Shown: positions 27,073-37,132 of the stretch, piece by piece
How positions within the stretch are numbered: position 1 is the stretch's first letter
Layout: each line of letters begins with the position of its first letter
From: Ophthalmolycus amberensis
Taxonomy: Eukaryota > Chordata > Actinopteri > Perciformes > Zoarcidae
DNA length: 64,000 bases
Direction of reading: 5' to 3'
Assembly: GCA_024529925.1 (NCBI GenBank)
Contig: JAFEUB010001485.1
Coordinates: 37,245 to 101,244 of the forward strand
Translations under genes and position numbers: made by a program
The notes under the pieces: model-generated
What the model was told of the DNA's origin: nothing
The model's database searches: none
What the model saw: the letters and a program-made list of their open reading frames with translations, nothing else

Positions 27073-27395
27073 CTAACTTTCTTCTCAACTCCCATCTTCT
27101 CTCATCAGGACTTTTGCAGCTTGACAGAATTTAAAAAGTGAGGGACATATTTGTCAAAATTGGTCTAAACTAGATTCCATGTGTGTCGGATGCCGTCGGA
27201 CAAACAACTGATGTGCTAAAACGATTGCAGCACAGTATGCCACTCATTGACACTTTCACTGCTGAACGGGATTTTGGAAATGAAACAGAATCTTAAACAC
27301 GAAACACTGAAATCTGTTGTGACTGAGACGACCTTGGAGTTTTGGAAAACTGTGACAGTGGAAGTATATCATGATATCAAACTGACTGCATTAAT
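27073..27395. other. Intergenic DNA, nothing recognised
   Basis: Short non-coding stretch between the LINE tail and the MITE. Confidence 0.5.
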
Positions 27396-27976
27396 ACTGC
27401 GTTCCAAATCACATACTTTTATTTTTAGTACATATTGCAGCTGCCCTTACAAAAGTATGTACCATCACAGGCAGTATGCATTTAGTTGGGACATCCTACT
27501 TTCCTCATAACATTGCACCTTGAACTTTGACCATCTTGCTCATATGTCCGTGGCACTGTGGGTTGTGGGTTGTGGGTTGAGAATAGCCAGAAAAGCATGG
27601 TGACTTACAGCGAAATATGACAGGATGCAGTGGGACATCCTGTCGTATTTTTGACATACTGCATTTGACATACTATGTAATGGGGCTACTAAGTATTTTT
27701 CTGGCATATACAGCAGGGCTCTTCAACGTTTTTCAGGCCAAGGACCCCCAAACTGATAGAGAGATGGAGCAGGGACCCCCGACTATATATATTGTATACA
27801 ATTGTGTTTTATATTAAATTATATTATTTATAGTCTAATTATATTATATTTATAGTCTAATTAACCAAAACTTTTGCGGACCCCCTGCAGTACCTCCGCG
27901 GACCCCCTAGGGGTCGCGGACCCCCTGTTGAAGACCTCTGCTGTACAGTATATTCTTATGGGTATTGGAATGCACA
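27396..27976. mobile_element. MITE with CTGCGTTCCAA-type ends, hosting a nested MITE
   Basis: The left end ctgcgttccaaatcacatac (27397) pairs with an inverted right end near 27963-27976, whose complement starts ctgtgcattccaatacc. The internal sequence has no coding capacity. It contains a second, hAT-like element at 27714-27940. The ends are imperfect, so the exact borders are uncertain by a few bases. Confidence 0.5.
27714..27940. mobile_element. hAT-like MITE nested in another MITE
   Basis: The left end cagggctcttcaacg and the complement of the right end, cagaggtcttcaacagggg, are inverted repeats with the CAG start usual for hAT elements. The element is flanked by related 8-mers, atatacag and ctgtacag (6 of 8 identical), which fits an aged 8-bp target duplication. 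The interior has several gaccccc blocks and an AT-rich core. Confidence 0.7.
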
Positions 27977-29045
27977 GCAAGACTATTGCCTGCCATCAGT
28001 GAGTCAGACAGGCTTCGAGTTTCCACAAGCCAGACGTTTAAGGGGTTGTGGGGAAACAAGGAATGCCAACAGGCCCACTGAGATGATCGATTGCTGCAAT
28101 CTACTTGTGGAATTGTGTGTGTCTGCTTGTGCATAATTGTGAAGTGGCTCATGAGAGCAGTGCAGCTGTTAGGACTTGGTCTGACTAGTTGGCCACACTG
28201 AAGCTTAAGAAAAAAGTTCAGTTAGGAAGACTGTACTTTGCATGCTTAGAACTGTAGCAAGTTTCTCAAACATATGAAGCTTAAGTTCAGTCAGGCAGAC
28301 TCCACTTTTACATTCCCAGGCCTGTTTATTTCTCATATCTGTCGTTCACTCCTCTCTCGCATGCTCACTCATATTTTCCTTGCCGTCATTGTTTGGGGCT
28401 CTCAATCATGATATCAGCTGTTCTGATCAGCTGGTCTCTTCTATCCAATAGCACAGCGACACAATTACATCGTCAGCCTATCATCTCGCTGCAGTCTCCT
28501 TTTAAGTATGTCTCTCTATATTTAGTATTTTCATGTTGCTGTTACGCGCCCCTCCACCTCTCCATTTTGCAGCTTCATCAACTCATCATTCTATCATTTT
28601 TTTGGGACATATTTTTGGGACTACAGATGAAATATAGCCTTTTGGCTAACTCTGGCACATTTGCAGAAATGTTTTTATTAATGTGCACTGTCCCGTTCAA
28701 ATAAACCAATAAATAAATCAGCCTCATCCGCCACCACCACCAGTGTCTGGACTCCATGGGGGGATTTATCTTGCTGCTGCTCAGGGCAGATGCCCCTCGA
28801 TTGAAAATCTCCCTGTAGAGTCCAACAGTTTCTGCCAAAATGAAGATGTAAAGTCGAGTTTACATTCAATTTCAGGATTATACTTGGAATTAGTTGTCAG
28901 TGTTGATATTTTGTGCATATTCAAACATGACAAAGAAAAACAAAACATGCAATTTGATCCAAGGCCTCTCCAACTCAGGAGGTCATACAGAGCAGTACAT
29001 TACATGGTGAGCTACATTTCTGCAATATACTGTCTTCAACAAACA
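27977..29045 (+). repeat. Upstream copy of the V-set gene's 3'-flanking sequence
   Basis: Three blocks match the region just downstream of the V-set gene. Examples are gccagacgtttaaggggttg (28031) with gccagacttttaaggggttg (31712), gaagtggctcatgag (28140) with gatgtggctcatgag (31820), and cagtttctgccaaaatgaag (28826) with the same words at 32115. They occur in the same order and orientation. This suggests duplication of a unit containing the 3' end of the gene. Confidence 0.75.
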
Positions 29046-29359
29046 CCTTGATGAAAAGCTCACAACACGCTCTGCAACCTCACAGACACACACAAAAAAG
29101 CACAATACTCATATGGCCACAGACCCTCATCACAACATTCACTTCCTGTGTGGAAACCATTTCTTGAGTGTCTGTGGGTGGGAGAGCTGGCCAGGTTTAA
29201 TCTTAACACTTCACATACATGGTTCACTTCTCCAATGTCATACGCAGACATTAGCTTTTACTCCTTTCTGTTTGCCGCAGTAACATTAATAGAAAGCTAC
29301 GATTTAGACTTAAGGAACTTACATCGAAACAGAACAGCAGATGCAGGTACTCACTACCG
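29046..29359 (+). promoter_or_regulatory. Possible promoter and non-coding first exon of the V-set gene
   Basis: An excellent splice donor, ctaccg|gtaagtaag, lies at 29359/29360. An acceptor, gtgtctag, ends at 29669, five bases before the start codon. Together they suggest a 5' UTR exon ending at 29359. I see no clear TATA box, and the transcription start cannot be placed. Confidence 0.35.
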
Positions 29360-29674
29360 GTAAGTAAGTGTGGTTATATTTATCATAATGTATCTGGGTT
29401 TGGAAAGGATCTGATACTCTTTACGATTCTTATTAGCACTCTTATTCATGATTCAAGAATCGCATGTTTGCATAGTTGATCTTGTGACATATTTTTTGTG
29501 TTACTTTCATTTTGTTAGTCTGCGAGTTATGGTTATATCTGCTTATTTTGACTGGGACACTTGGAGAGAAGACTTTATCTCAGTGAGATCTTTTCTGGTT
29601 AAACAAAGTGTAAATAACATTTTTTATATTAAATCATGATGTTTACAATGAAATGATCTTTGTGTCTAGGTGGG

Positions 29675-29756
29675 ATGGAGGATTTCCGTAATTATTTGGG
29701 CATTTACTGGATGTTTTCTGTGATATGTTGCATGTTCTGGATTTTCTCACCAGCAG
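29675..29756 (+). CDS. V-set gene exon: signal peptide
   Basis: ATG at 29675 encodes MEDFRNYLGIYWMFSVICCM and then FWIFSPA, a hydrophobic leader. It ends at cagcag|gtaaaa in phase 1. The acceptor gtgtctag just upstream implies a spliced 5' UTR. Confidence 0.85.
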
Positions 29757-31400
29757 GTAAAATTTATTGACAACACCTTTACTCTGACAATGAATATGAG
29801 CTGATAGTTTGACAATTTGGGAAATACGTTTATTCTCTTTCTTGCCAACAGTTAGATGAGAAGATTGAACGAGAAGCTTGCATTTTTTTTTAATTAAACA
29901 ATCAGGATGTAAGTTGTTAGTGAGTATAAGGAGAGCTTGGATTTTGTTACCTTCAGTCAGAGTCAGACTAGCAGTTTACCACTGTTTCCTGTCTTTATAC
30001 TAAGCTAAGCTAAGCAGGTGCTGGCTGTAGCTTCAAATTTAACAGACATGTTATGAGAGTGGCATCAATCTTCTCATCCTGGCAAGAAAACAAAGAAAGA
30101 TTTCCCCAAAACTATTGCTTTAACTGTAGTATGAAGTGTAATGTTTGCTACAGTGAAAATTGAATCTAAAATTGATGTTTCCAACACAGAAGGAAACACC
30201 ATGTCAGGGGTGGTTGGCAGTACAGTGATCCTGCCCTGTAAGAACGAGTCAAACAGCACGGTCTATCAGCTGACATGGAGAAGGAACGGGAGTAACCTGT
30301 TCACCTTCAGCCCAAAGATACCCTTATACATATCTGATGAAGCTCGCCTCCTGAACATGAATATGACGGAAAGCGAACTGTACCCACTGGTCATTGAGAG
30401 TGTCCAAAAGTCTCATACAGGAAACTACACCTGTGAGGTCAACACGGACAGAAGAACTGAAGAGCGGAAGTGGGAGCTAATAATTGCAGGTGAGCTAATC
30501 AGTCCTGGATGAAACATAAGTAATCCCTGTGGCAACAGCTAAGGAAATAGGAAGTAAAAAGGAACAGAGTGAATGTGGGGTTATTAAAGACAACAGAGCC
30601 ATCCGCTTCTGTGCTACTGTTTCTATACCTGCATGAACACACACACACACACACAAGGTGGACAATCTACAGAGTAAAGACAGATTAAATATTAGCGCCT
30701 GCATTTAGAGATGCCACAGGACATGCATGCTCTACCTCAACTTCCTTTATGAAACACTGATCTCCCACATACAAACTATATAGATGACTCTGAGCTTAAT
30801 TTAACTGCATAGTACACTTATGGTGAGTTTAATTCTGTTTTGTTTTTTTCAGACCCAGAGCTTAAGAAAGCTGGAAACATGCTAGTGATTGCTGTGGCAT
30901 CTGTTGTTCCTTGTGTGTGTTGCCTGATCTTTATATTGGCTTGGATCATTCTGCATAGAGTCCGCAAACGTGCAGAGTGAGTTGCATCCAGTCATTGTTT
31001 AACACGTGATTCTATGCTCATAAAGACGTATGGCTGGTGGCATTATACTGCTTGAATATTTAAAAAAATGTCTCTCTTTCAGAGATCACTCTCCCACTGC
31101 TGCAATGGTAAATATAATAATGATCAACTTGTCATTTGAGATATTCACAGAAAATTAAATAGCCAACAAAGAGAAGGACATCTCCTATTATAATATGTTC
31201 TCCAGATATACTGAGATTAAATTTAGCTACAGTTATACTACAGTTATGCTGTAAGCCAAAGTGTGCTATTTTTTATTTTTGTTTTTTTTTCTCAACAGCA
31301 AGAGAAAGAAGAAGATATTTATGAAAACTGTCTGGAAATTGAAGCTAGTCAACGACGTGGCTACAATCAGCCTCAGCGTTATAAACCCAGGACTCGCTGA
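29675..31400 (+). CDS. Single V-set immunoglobulin transmembrane receptor, 222 aa, 5 coding exons
   Basis: Join of 29675-29756, 30154-30489, 30853-30976, 31083-31107 and 31299-31400: 669 nt, all borders GT/AG, phases 1,1,2,0, no internal stop. Residues 1-27 form a hydrophobic signal peptide. Residues 28-139 are a V-set domain with C56, W69 and C121 (the latter in TGNYTCEV) and several N-x-S/T sites. The membrane span is about 149-173, followed by basic RVRKR. The tail has Y197 in EEDIYENCLEI, a YxN match to the Grb2-SH2 binding consensus, plus two more tyrosines. This architecture suits a cell-surface leukocyte receptor or adhesion molecule. The family (CD2/SLAM-like, TIGIT/CD28-like or other) is not resolved, so I give no symbol. 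Ligand and signalling are inference. Confidence 0.85.
29803..30122. mobile_element. MITE in intron of the V-set gene, related to 5464-5925
   Basis: The ends gatagtttgacaatttgggaa and ccccaaaactattgctttaa are approximate inverted repeats. The core carries tctttatactaagctaagct, shared with the MITE at 5464. It fills most of the intron between signal-peptide and V exons, leaving only about 31 bp to the V-exon acceptor. Confidence 0.65.
30154..30489 (+). CDS. V-set gene exon: Ig V domain
   Basis: The acceptor gtttgctacag precedes 30154 and the donor ttgcag|gtgagc follows 30489. At 336 nt the exon is symmetrical (phase 1-1), as is usual for Ig-domain exons. It holds STVILPCKN, VYQLTWRRNG and HTGNYTCEV, the Cys-Trp-Cys core. 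Confidence 0.9.
30853..30976 (+). CDS. V-set gene exon: transmembrane segment
   Basis: Acceptor ttttttcag and donor gcaga|gtgagt. It encodes a 24-residue hydrophobic stretch beginning MLVIAVASVVPCVCC, followed by a basic stop-transfer RVRKR. Confidence 0.88.
31083..31107 (+). CDS. V-set gene exon: 25-nt cytoplasmic micro-exon
   Basis: Acceptor ctctctttcag and donor gcaatg|gtaaat. It adds EDHSPTAAM and converts phase 2 to phase 0, exactly as the last exon requires. That phase match is the main support for such a small exon. Confidence 0.75.
31299..31400 (+). CDS. V-set gene exon: cytoplasmic tail and stop
   Basis: Acceptor ttttctcaacag. Encodes 33 residues beginning QEKEEDIYENCLEIEASQRR and ends TGA at 31398-31400. 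It contains the YENC tyrosine motif. A longer open frame in another register (31261-31677) crosses this exon and is not the gene. Confidence 0.82.
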   Translation, partial: QEKEEDIYENCLEIEASQRRGYNQPQRYKPRTR

Positions 31401-31656
31401 TATCAAGTGCAGTACACAATCTAAAAGGCAAGGGAGTATTGGAAGTGGGTACATGTGTGAAACTGTTCATTTCATATCAACCATCTTTTCTGGAATACAA
31501 ACAAATCTAAAAATAGGATTTTTCACATTCTCTGTCCAAGTTACTTTCACTCTCGATAATACATTTCTTCAAATTTGGCACAAATGTCCACTTGGACTCA
31601 AAGAGGAAGTGATTAGACTTGAGGGGTATAAGGTCACTGTCACCCTACAAAGAGAG

Positions 31657-32312
31657 ACTATGGCCTGTCATCAGTGACTCATTGGAAAGACATGCTTAGA
31701 GTTTCCACAACAAGCCAGACTTTTAAGGGGTTGCAGGTGAGTTGAGTAAGTGTGCACTCAGAAAACCCCCCCATAGCAATTATGTGCTCTCATGGAATTA
31801 GGCGTGTCAGCTCGTGTTGTGATGTGGCTCATGAGTGCATCTGTTTGGACAAAACTGGTGCATTTCAGTAGTTATATGTTCTCAACTATGGGTGACAGAA
31901 AACAAACTTGAGAGAAACTAAGTGTCTAACATAGTCTAAATTAAATAGTCACTAAATTACTAAACAAAGTTAGTCAAACACTAAACAAAGTTAGTCACTA
32001 AATTAGAAATAGTCTAAATGAAAATGCAAACTGCCATTTCTCCTTTTCATTTCATATGAGCGGACCTGATGAAATCTCAAATTCAAATGCTCAGGTTGCA
32101 TTTTCAAGGTGTACAGTTTCTGCCAAAATGAAGATGCAAAGTCCATTTTACATTCAATTTCAGGATTGTACTTGTACGGATTCTTTGTGCATTTTCAAAA
32201 AAAAAGAGAAAACATGAAATATGATCCAAGGCCTCTCACACTCAGGTCATATAGAGCAGTACAATAAATACATGGAGCTACATGTCTGCAACATATTTGT
32301 CATGATCTTGGT
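31657..32312 (+). repeat. 3' flank / 3' UTR of V-set gene, duplicated upstream
   Basis: Probable 3' UTR and flank, sharing ordered blocks with 27977-29045 (see that entry). No other gene is visible. A candidate AATAAA lies further on at 32615-32620. Confidence 0.6.
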
Positions 32313-34896
32313 TTTGGTTTAGTTTGTTTCCTGTTTTATTTTGAAGTTCCCTTCCTCTTGTGTTCTGTGTTTGTTTGACTTCCTGTCTTTGTGGTCTCCC
32401 CTCCTTTTTTTCTGTGCAGCACCTGTGTTTGTCATGTCTCCTTCTGTTTCCTAAGTTATGCCTTCTTGTTTTGTCATCTGTCAGTATTTCTTTATTTTGT
32501 GTTACTTACCTCTCCTCTCATTTCAGGTCACTTCACTTCCACCCTTTGTGTGTTTTCCCGCCACTGTGATTGTCTGCCCCCCCGCGGTTTTGATGTCTCA
32601 GATTATGGACTAAAAATAAACATATCCCACACAAATTCCATTCAGTGTGCAACGCCCTTTGATTGCAGTGTTGGCAACATGTCATTATAAGACCTTTAGT
32701 TGAGATTTTGATTATAGGCCTACTGGTTTAGGGTATAATCATAAGTGAAATGGAATATTTTTGTGTTCAAAGTCAGTCATTCAAATTTGAAATGTAATCC
32801 CAGTAAAGGGTACACTGCTGCTGCAAGTCACTCATTCAGTCCATCGGTGAATACAAACAACGGAAACTGTTGACAAAATGATTGATAAGGATGCTACAAA
32901 GATGGAGAGAACTGGGGACCAGCTAAGCCTCAACAGCTCAAGAGGATTTCCAGCAGAGCTCAGATTCTTTGTGAACGTTTGTGAATAATGGTAGTTAAAA
33001 GGAAAGAGGTTTGCGGGCGGCGTCTTAGGTTCCGGGAAATCCCCACCCACCACTGAAGTGACTGGTCAAATCACAAATAGTCCAGTAGTTCCACATAGAA
33101 AACTGCATTGCTGAGTTTGGCTTGACAGGGTGTACAGAAATAAATGGTTTCTGAAATAGGAAGAATAAACAAAAGAAAAAACATTAAACCCAATCATTGT
33201 AAGGAATGACATGGCATGCGCCTCTATGCTTAGCAGGGCCACAAGGTGGAACCATTGAGGCCACAATGGTGACATCTACCTACACTAAATCATCTCATTA
33301 CAGGGAGTAGCTAACCATTAACAGCTATTCACCATCAATACATTTAGTGATATAACCCACAGGTAGGACACCAAGACTACAGACTGTGACTATAACAAAT
33401 ACTAACAGACTTAATATGATTTCAGCAACACATTAAGTTTATAAACGAGTAATGACCAAACAGAGGCACATTGAATGTAGTGACAGTAGATCAGGCTCCA
33501 CACAGGTGGAAGCTAACACAGCAGACACATAATTGCTTGTTAAGTGAGCCTAATTAGCATGACCAGCAGTAACAGAAATTAAACTGAACAAGAATCCCCA
33601 AAACAGGGATGAATACTGGACATACACCATAGCAATATGTAACTTAATGTACTTACAGTTCAATGGACGCACGCAACAGTCGAACAAAGGCAGTAACACC
33701 TATTCAGGGGTTAATTGGCCTAACTACTAGAACTCAGAAAAAACTCTTGTGGCCTTCATTAACTACTGGGGCGACGGAACATACCACTCTTAGAGGGGAG
33801 TTGGAATAGTCCAAGTGGTGTGGCCTTTATAACAGTAGCTTTAAGGGGTACTCCAGTCATGTGGTATTGCACTCACAAGAAACAGATAATAAAAAAAAAC
33901 AGGCAAAAAGCAGTCGAGGCAAAGATATCCTGACTCAGTGTCTCAAGTGTGGACCAAACGTCAAACTAAAACACACCCACGAGGTGAAAACATCTCCTCG
34001 AGCCATCTTCAGGGTTGTGCAATTTACATCCTGCCGTTGGTTTCCAATGTTTATCTGATTGACATGCAATGTTTCAAGTAACGCACCAGTGTTTCAATAA
34101 GGCGTTAAAGAGGACGAATGCCAGCAAGTAAACATGGTAGAAATGAGCATGTATGGAATGCAGGAATTAAGAACCAATAAAAAATGGTTGAAGTGAGTGA
34201 TTGTAGTGACTACAATAAGTCTTTTAATGTTATGGGAGTATTGTATTAAGACAAACTTGAAAAAACATGCATCTATCTGCATCTACAGTGTGTGCGTGTA
34301 ATAAATGTGTTGTGATCACTGTTTGTTCACAAGCCTTAAATAAATAATCAAAGCGGAAAATTCTATTTTTTCTCTTAAGTTTGAAGTCACATTCACAAGA
34401 CAGACAAAGTAGGAGCTGAATAAAACTATTACTTCCTGTCACAACACATGGGACATTTTTGTTTCCATGGGACTGGTCTTATGACAGCTGCTACTTCCAT
34501 CCACATGGTCATAACTGAGTGAGGAAGCTTTGTTTTTACTGTGGCTGTTTATTCGTTCAGTCATCCTGAAAACTGTGAGTGTACAGTTCTAGCACTGCTT
34601 GACTTACCATATATGTGTACACACTGTAACTATAGAAATAATGGAGGCTTCTGTAATGTTTATTTAGCTTTAATTAGTGCACAGGAAAGAATAAAGACAA
34701 GTTGAACCCAGCAACAAAAGACATCATTTAAAAACAAACTATGAAAAAATCTCAACAAAACAAATTTTAGATCAGTGTGAGAACTACTGCTTCCACTAAC
34801 TACTACAACAGTAACTTCAATTAAAAATAAAACACATAAAACATTACAGCACATCTAAACTATTAAAAATCCCAAAATATAAGTACAGAGGATGTT
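32313..34896. other. Intergenic DNA, no gene seen
   Basis: A T/C-rich stretch at 32290-32580 yields Cys/Ser/Leu-rich false frames. No domain, exon pair or transposon end was recognised. Confidence 0.5.
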
Positions 34897-34999
34897 ATGG
34901 ACCGGGATACCGTTTTTAGTGTTTTGGCTGAGTCAGATTTCAGCCGTCTTTATTCAAACCTTATACCGCTGGAGAAATGCAGCAGGGCCCTCCAGAAAG
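34897..34999 (+). other. Unassigned short open frame ending at a splice-donor-like site
   Basis: An ATG at 34897 opens a 34-codon frame starting MDRDTVFSVLAESDFSRLYS. It ends in ccagaaag|gtaatt. Composition looks protein-like, but I recognise no family and cannot find the next exon. It could be part of an old transposon gene or chance. Confidence 0.2.
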
Positions 35000-35212
35000 G
35001 TAATTTCTGACAATATGGACGATATTAAATAGTTGCTGCCTCCTTGGTTCACGCTGGTTCGGACTAAGCAGCCTCCATGTTTTTATTTTATTACCTGCAA
35101 AAGTATAGGCACAACTCGACTACTCTATCTTGTGGCTGGGCGTTAGTAGTACATTTATTGCTTTAATGGACAACATTTACCATCAACACTGATCAACAAA
35201 AAAAGGGGCAGA

Positions 35213-35497
35213 ATTTTCCCTTTGAAAAAAATAAATGTTTACCATGAACAGTAACAAAAACTGTGAAATGTTACCTCAACGTGACTAGAGCAAACACAGA
35301 AAAAAAATAGATATGTTTGGTTCAGGGAGAATTGGCTTGACAGTAACTGATTGAGTACAAACATAATATTACTTTTTCACCCCGAATAATCATTTTTAGC
35401 CATGCTAGCAGCATGGCTTAAGGGTTTGCCAGTCGAACACCCTAAACAGCAGCATATTAACATTGTCATCATGTTAGCATACTTTCATTAGCATTAA
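35213..35497. repeat. Direct duplication, copy 1
   Basis: Runs from cagaattttccctttgaaaa to tactttcattagcattaagt and is matched by 36815-37132 in the same orientation with scattered substitutions. This copy has only caaacacagaaaa where copy 2 has a CA microsatellite. Confidence 0.9.
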
Positions 35498-35498
35498 G

Positions 35499-35895
35499 TC
35501 AGTGGCGGGCCGTGCATTTTATACCTGGGCCTTCACTGCTGTCCTACAGCTGAAACACAGCTACGGTTATTATTTGTTTAGTGTAAAAATGAAGCCAACA
35601 CCTATAGATACACTATCTGCCGAGAGTGCGTCTCCTCTCTGCTCTGACTGCAGCTGGGACTGCTGTGCGAGGCTTCTGTGGGCGGCGGCGGAGGGGCTCA
35701 CGGCAGCACCCGCTGCTCGTTTACGACAGTGCAGAACGTACGTGCTTTAACGTCAAAACACCACAAAAGTCTCCAACAACACCAGAACAAGTCGCCAGAT
35801 TTGTCACTAGTAGCTTTTGACAAAAAAAAGTAGCCATGAGGGTTTGGAAAGTCGCCAGATTTAGCGAGAAAGTCGCCAAGTTGCCAACACTGGCA
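35499..35895. mobile_element. hAT-type element ends / remnant
   Basis: Begins cagtggcgggccgtgcattt, a CAG-starting terminal sequence typical of fish hAT elements. The terminus recurs in inverted orientation at 50177-50277. Around 35775-35892 is a second repeat, with gtcgccagattt words ending in ttgccaacactgg. The paired ends of a single element cannot be matched with confidence. Confidence 0.45.
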
Positions 35896-36183
35896 CCTGC
35901 AATCTTCATAAAAACAAGTTGTACAAATAATAATATATAAACAAGCATATTAAAGCTACTGCAGATGTAAAAACAAACGCATTTAACTTAACAGAGCTGC
36001 TGTTTGTTAATAAAGAGTTTAATCCCACGGTTGTTCAGTACATCCGTGTGTTTTAGTTCCAGTAGGAAGTCCTCGATTCATGGACGCCACTGAAGACAGT
36101 CGAGCCTCCCCAGTTGTATTTCTTGAATAGGTTTTAATGCGTTTGAGGGCTGAAAATGAATCCTTCCCCTTGGACAAATCATC

Positions 36184-36813
36184 CGTCGTCATGGTCTCAA
36201 CTTCCACTGCTACGCTGACGACACCCAACTCTACTTCTCCTCCAAGACCATCACCTCCGTCACCCACTCCACTCTCACCACCTGTCTCGCTGATATAAAA
36301 TCATGGATGCAACAGAACTTTCTCAAACTCAACTGCAACAAATCTGAAATACTCATCATCGGCCCTAACTCCCTCACCCGTTCAGCCCAGCCCTTCTCCC
36401 TCAACATTGATGGCTCCATCGTCACCCCCTCCACCCAGGTCCGCAACCTCGGTATCATCCTCGACCCCACCCTCTCTTTCCTGCCCCACGCCAACCACAT
36501 CACCAAAACTGCCTTCTTTCACCTCAGGAACATTGCACACCTCCGACCCTCCCTGTCCTCTGCCACTACCGAAATTCTCATCCATGCCCTCATAACCTCC
36601 AGACTCGACTACTGCAACAGCATCCTCTACGGTTCTCCCAACAAAATCCTCAATAAACTCCAATATGTTCAGAACTCTGCCGCTCAACTGCTCACTTCCA
36701 CCCGCCGCTATGAACACATCACCCCGGTCCTTCGCAACCTCCACTGGCTCCCGGTCAAATACAGAATAGACTTCAAATTATTACTCACCACCTACAAAGC
36801 CCTAAACAACCTG
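36184..36813 (+). mobile_element. L2-type LINE fragment (RT YADD to C-terminal block)
   Basis: The frame starts with LNFHCYADDTQLYFSSK (around 36200), which contains the catalytic YADD of the reverse transcriptase. It continues open through 36307-36813 to LHWLPVKYRIDFKLLLTTYK. It lacks the endonuclease, the N-terminal RT and the LINE 3' end. It stops abruptly at the start of the duplicated segment at 36815. Positions 36625-36780 match 63728-63883 with about 3 mismatches in 156. Confidence 0.88.
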
Positions 36814-36814
36814 G

Positions 36815-36894
36815 CAGAATTTTCCCTTTGAAAAAAAGAAATGTTTACCATAAACAGTAACGGAAACGGTGAAATGTTACCTAAAGGCGACTAG

Positions 36895-36942
<48 letters not shown>

Positions 36943-37132
36943 AAAATGTAAGATATTTTTGGTTCAGGGAGAATTGGCTTGACAGTAACTGATTGATTAC
37001 AAATTTAATATTACTTTTTCACCCCGAATAATCATTTTTAGCCATGCTAGCACCATTAACGGATTGCCAGTCAAACACCCTAAACAGCAGCATATTAACA
37101 TTGTCATCATGTTCGCATACTTTCATTAGCAT
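36815..37132. repeat. Direct duplication, copy 2
   Basis: Counterpart of 35213-35497. It differs mainly by a roughly 40-bp CA expansion at 36899-36938 and point changes. Confidence 0.9.
36899..36938. repeat. (CA)n microsatellite
   Basis: Expanded within copy 2 of the duplication. The matching site in copy 1 (about 35291-35300) has only aaacacag. Confidence 0.95.

Noticed and set aside
31261..31677. 138-codon + strand frame over the last V-set exon
   Set aside because: Runs in a different register from the phased exons and includes intron T-run and 3' UTR.
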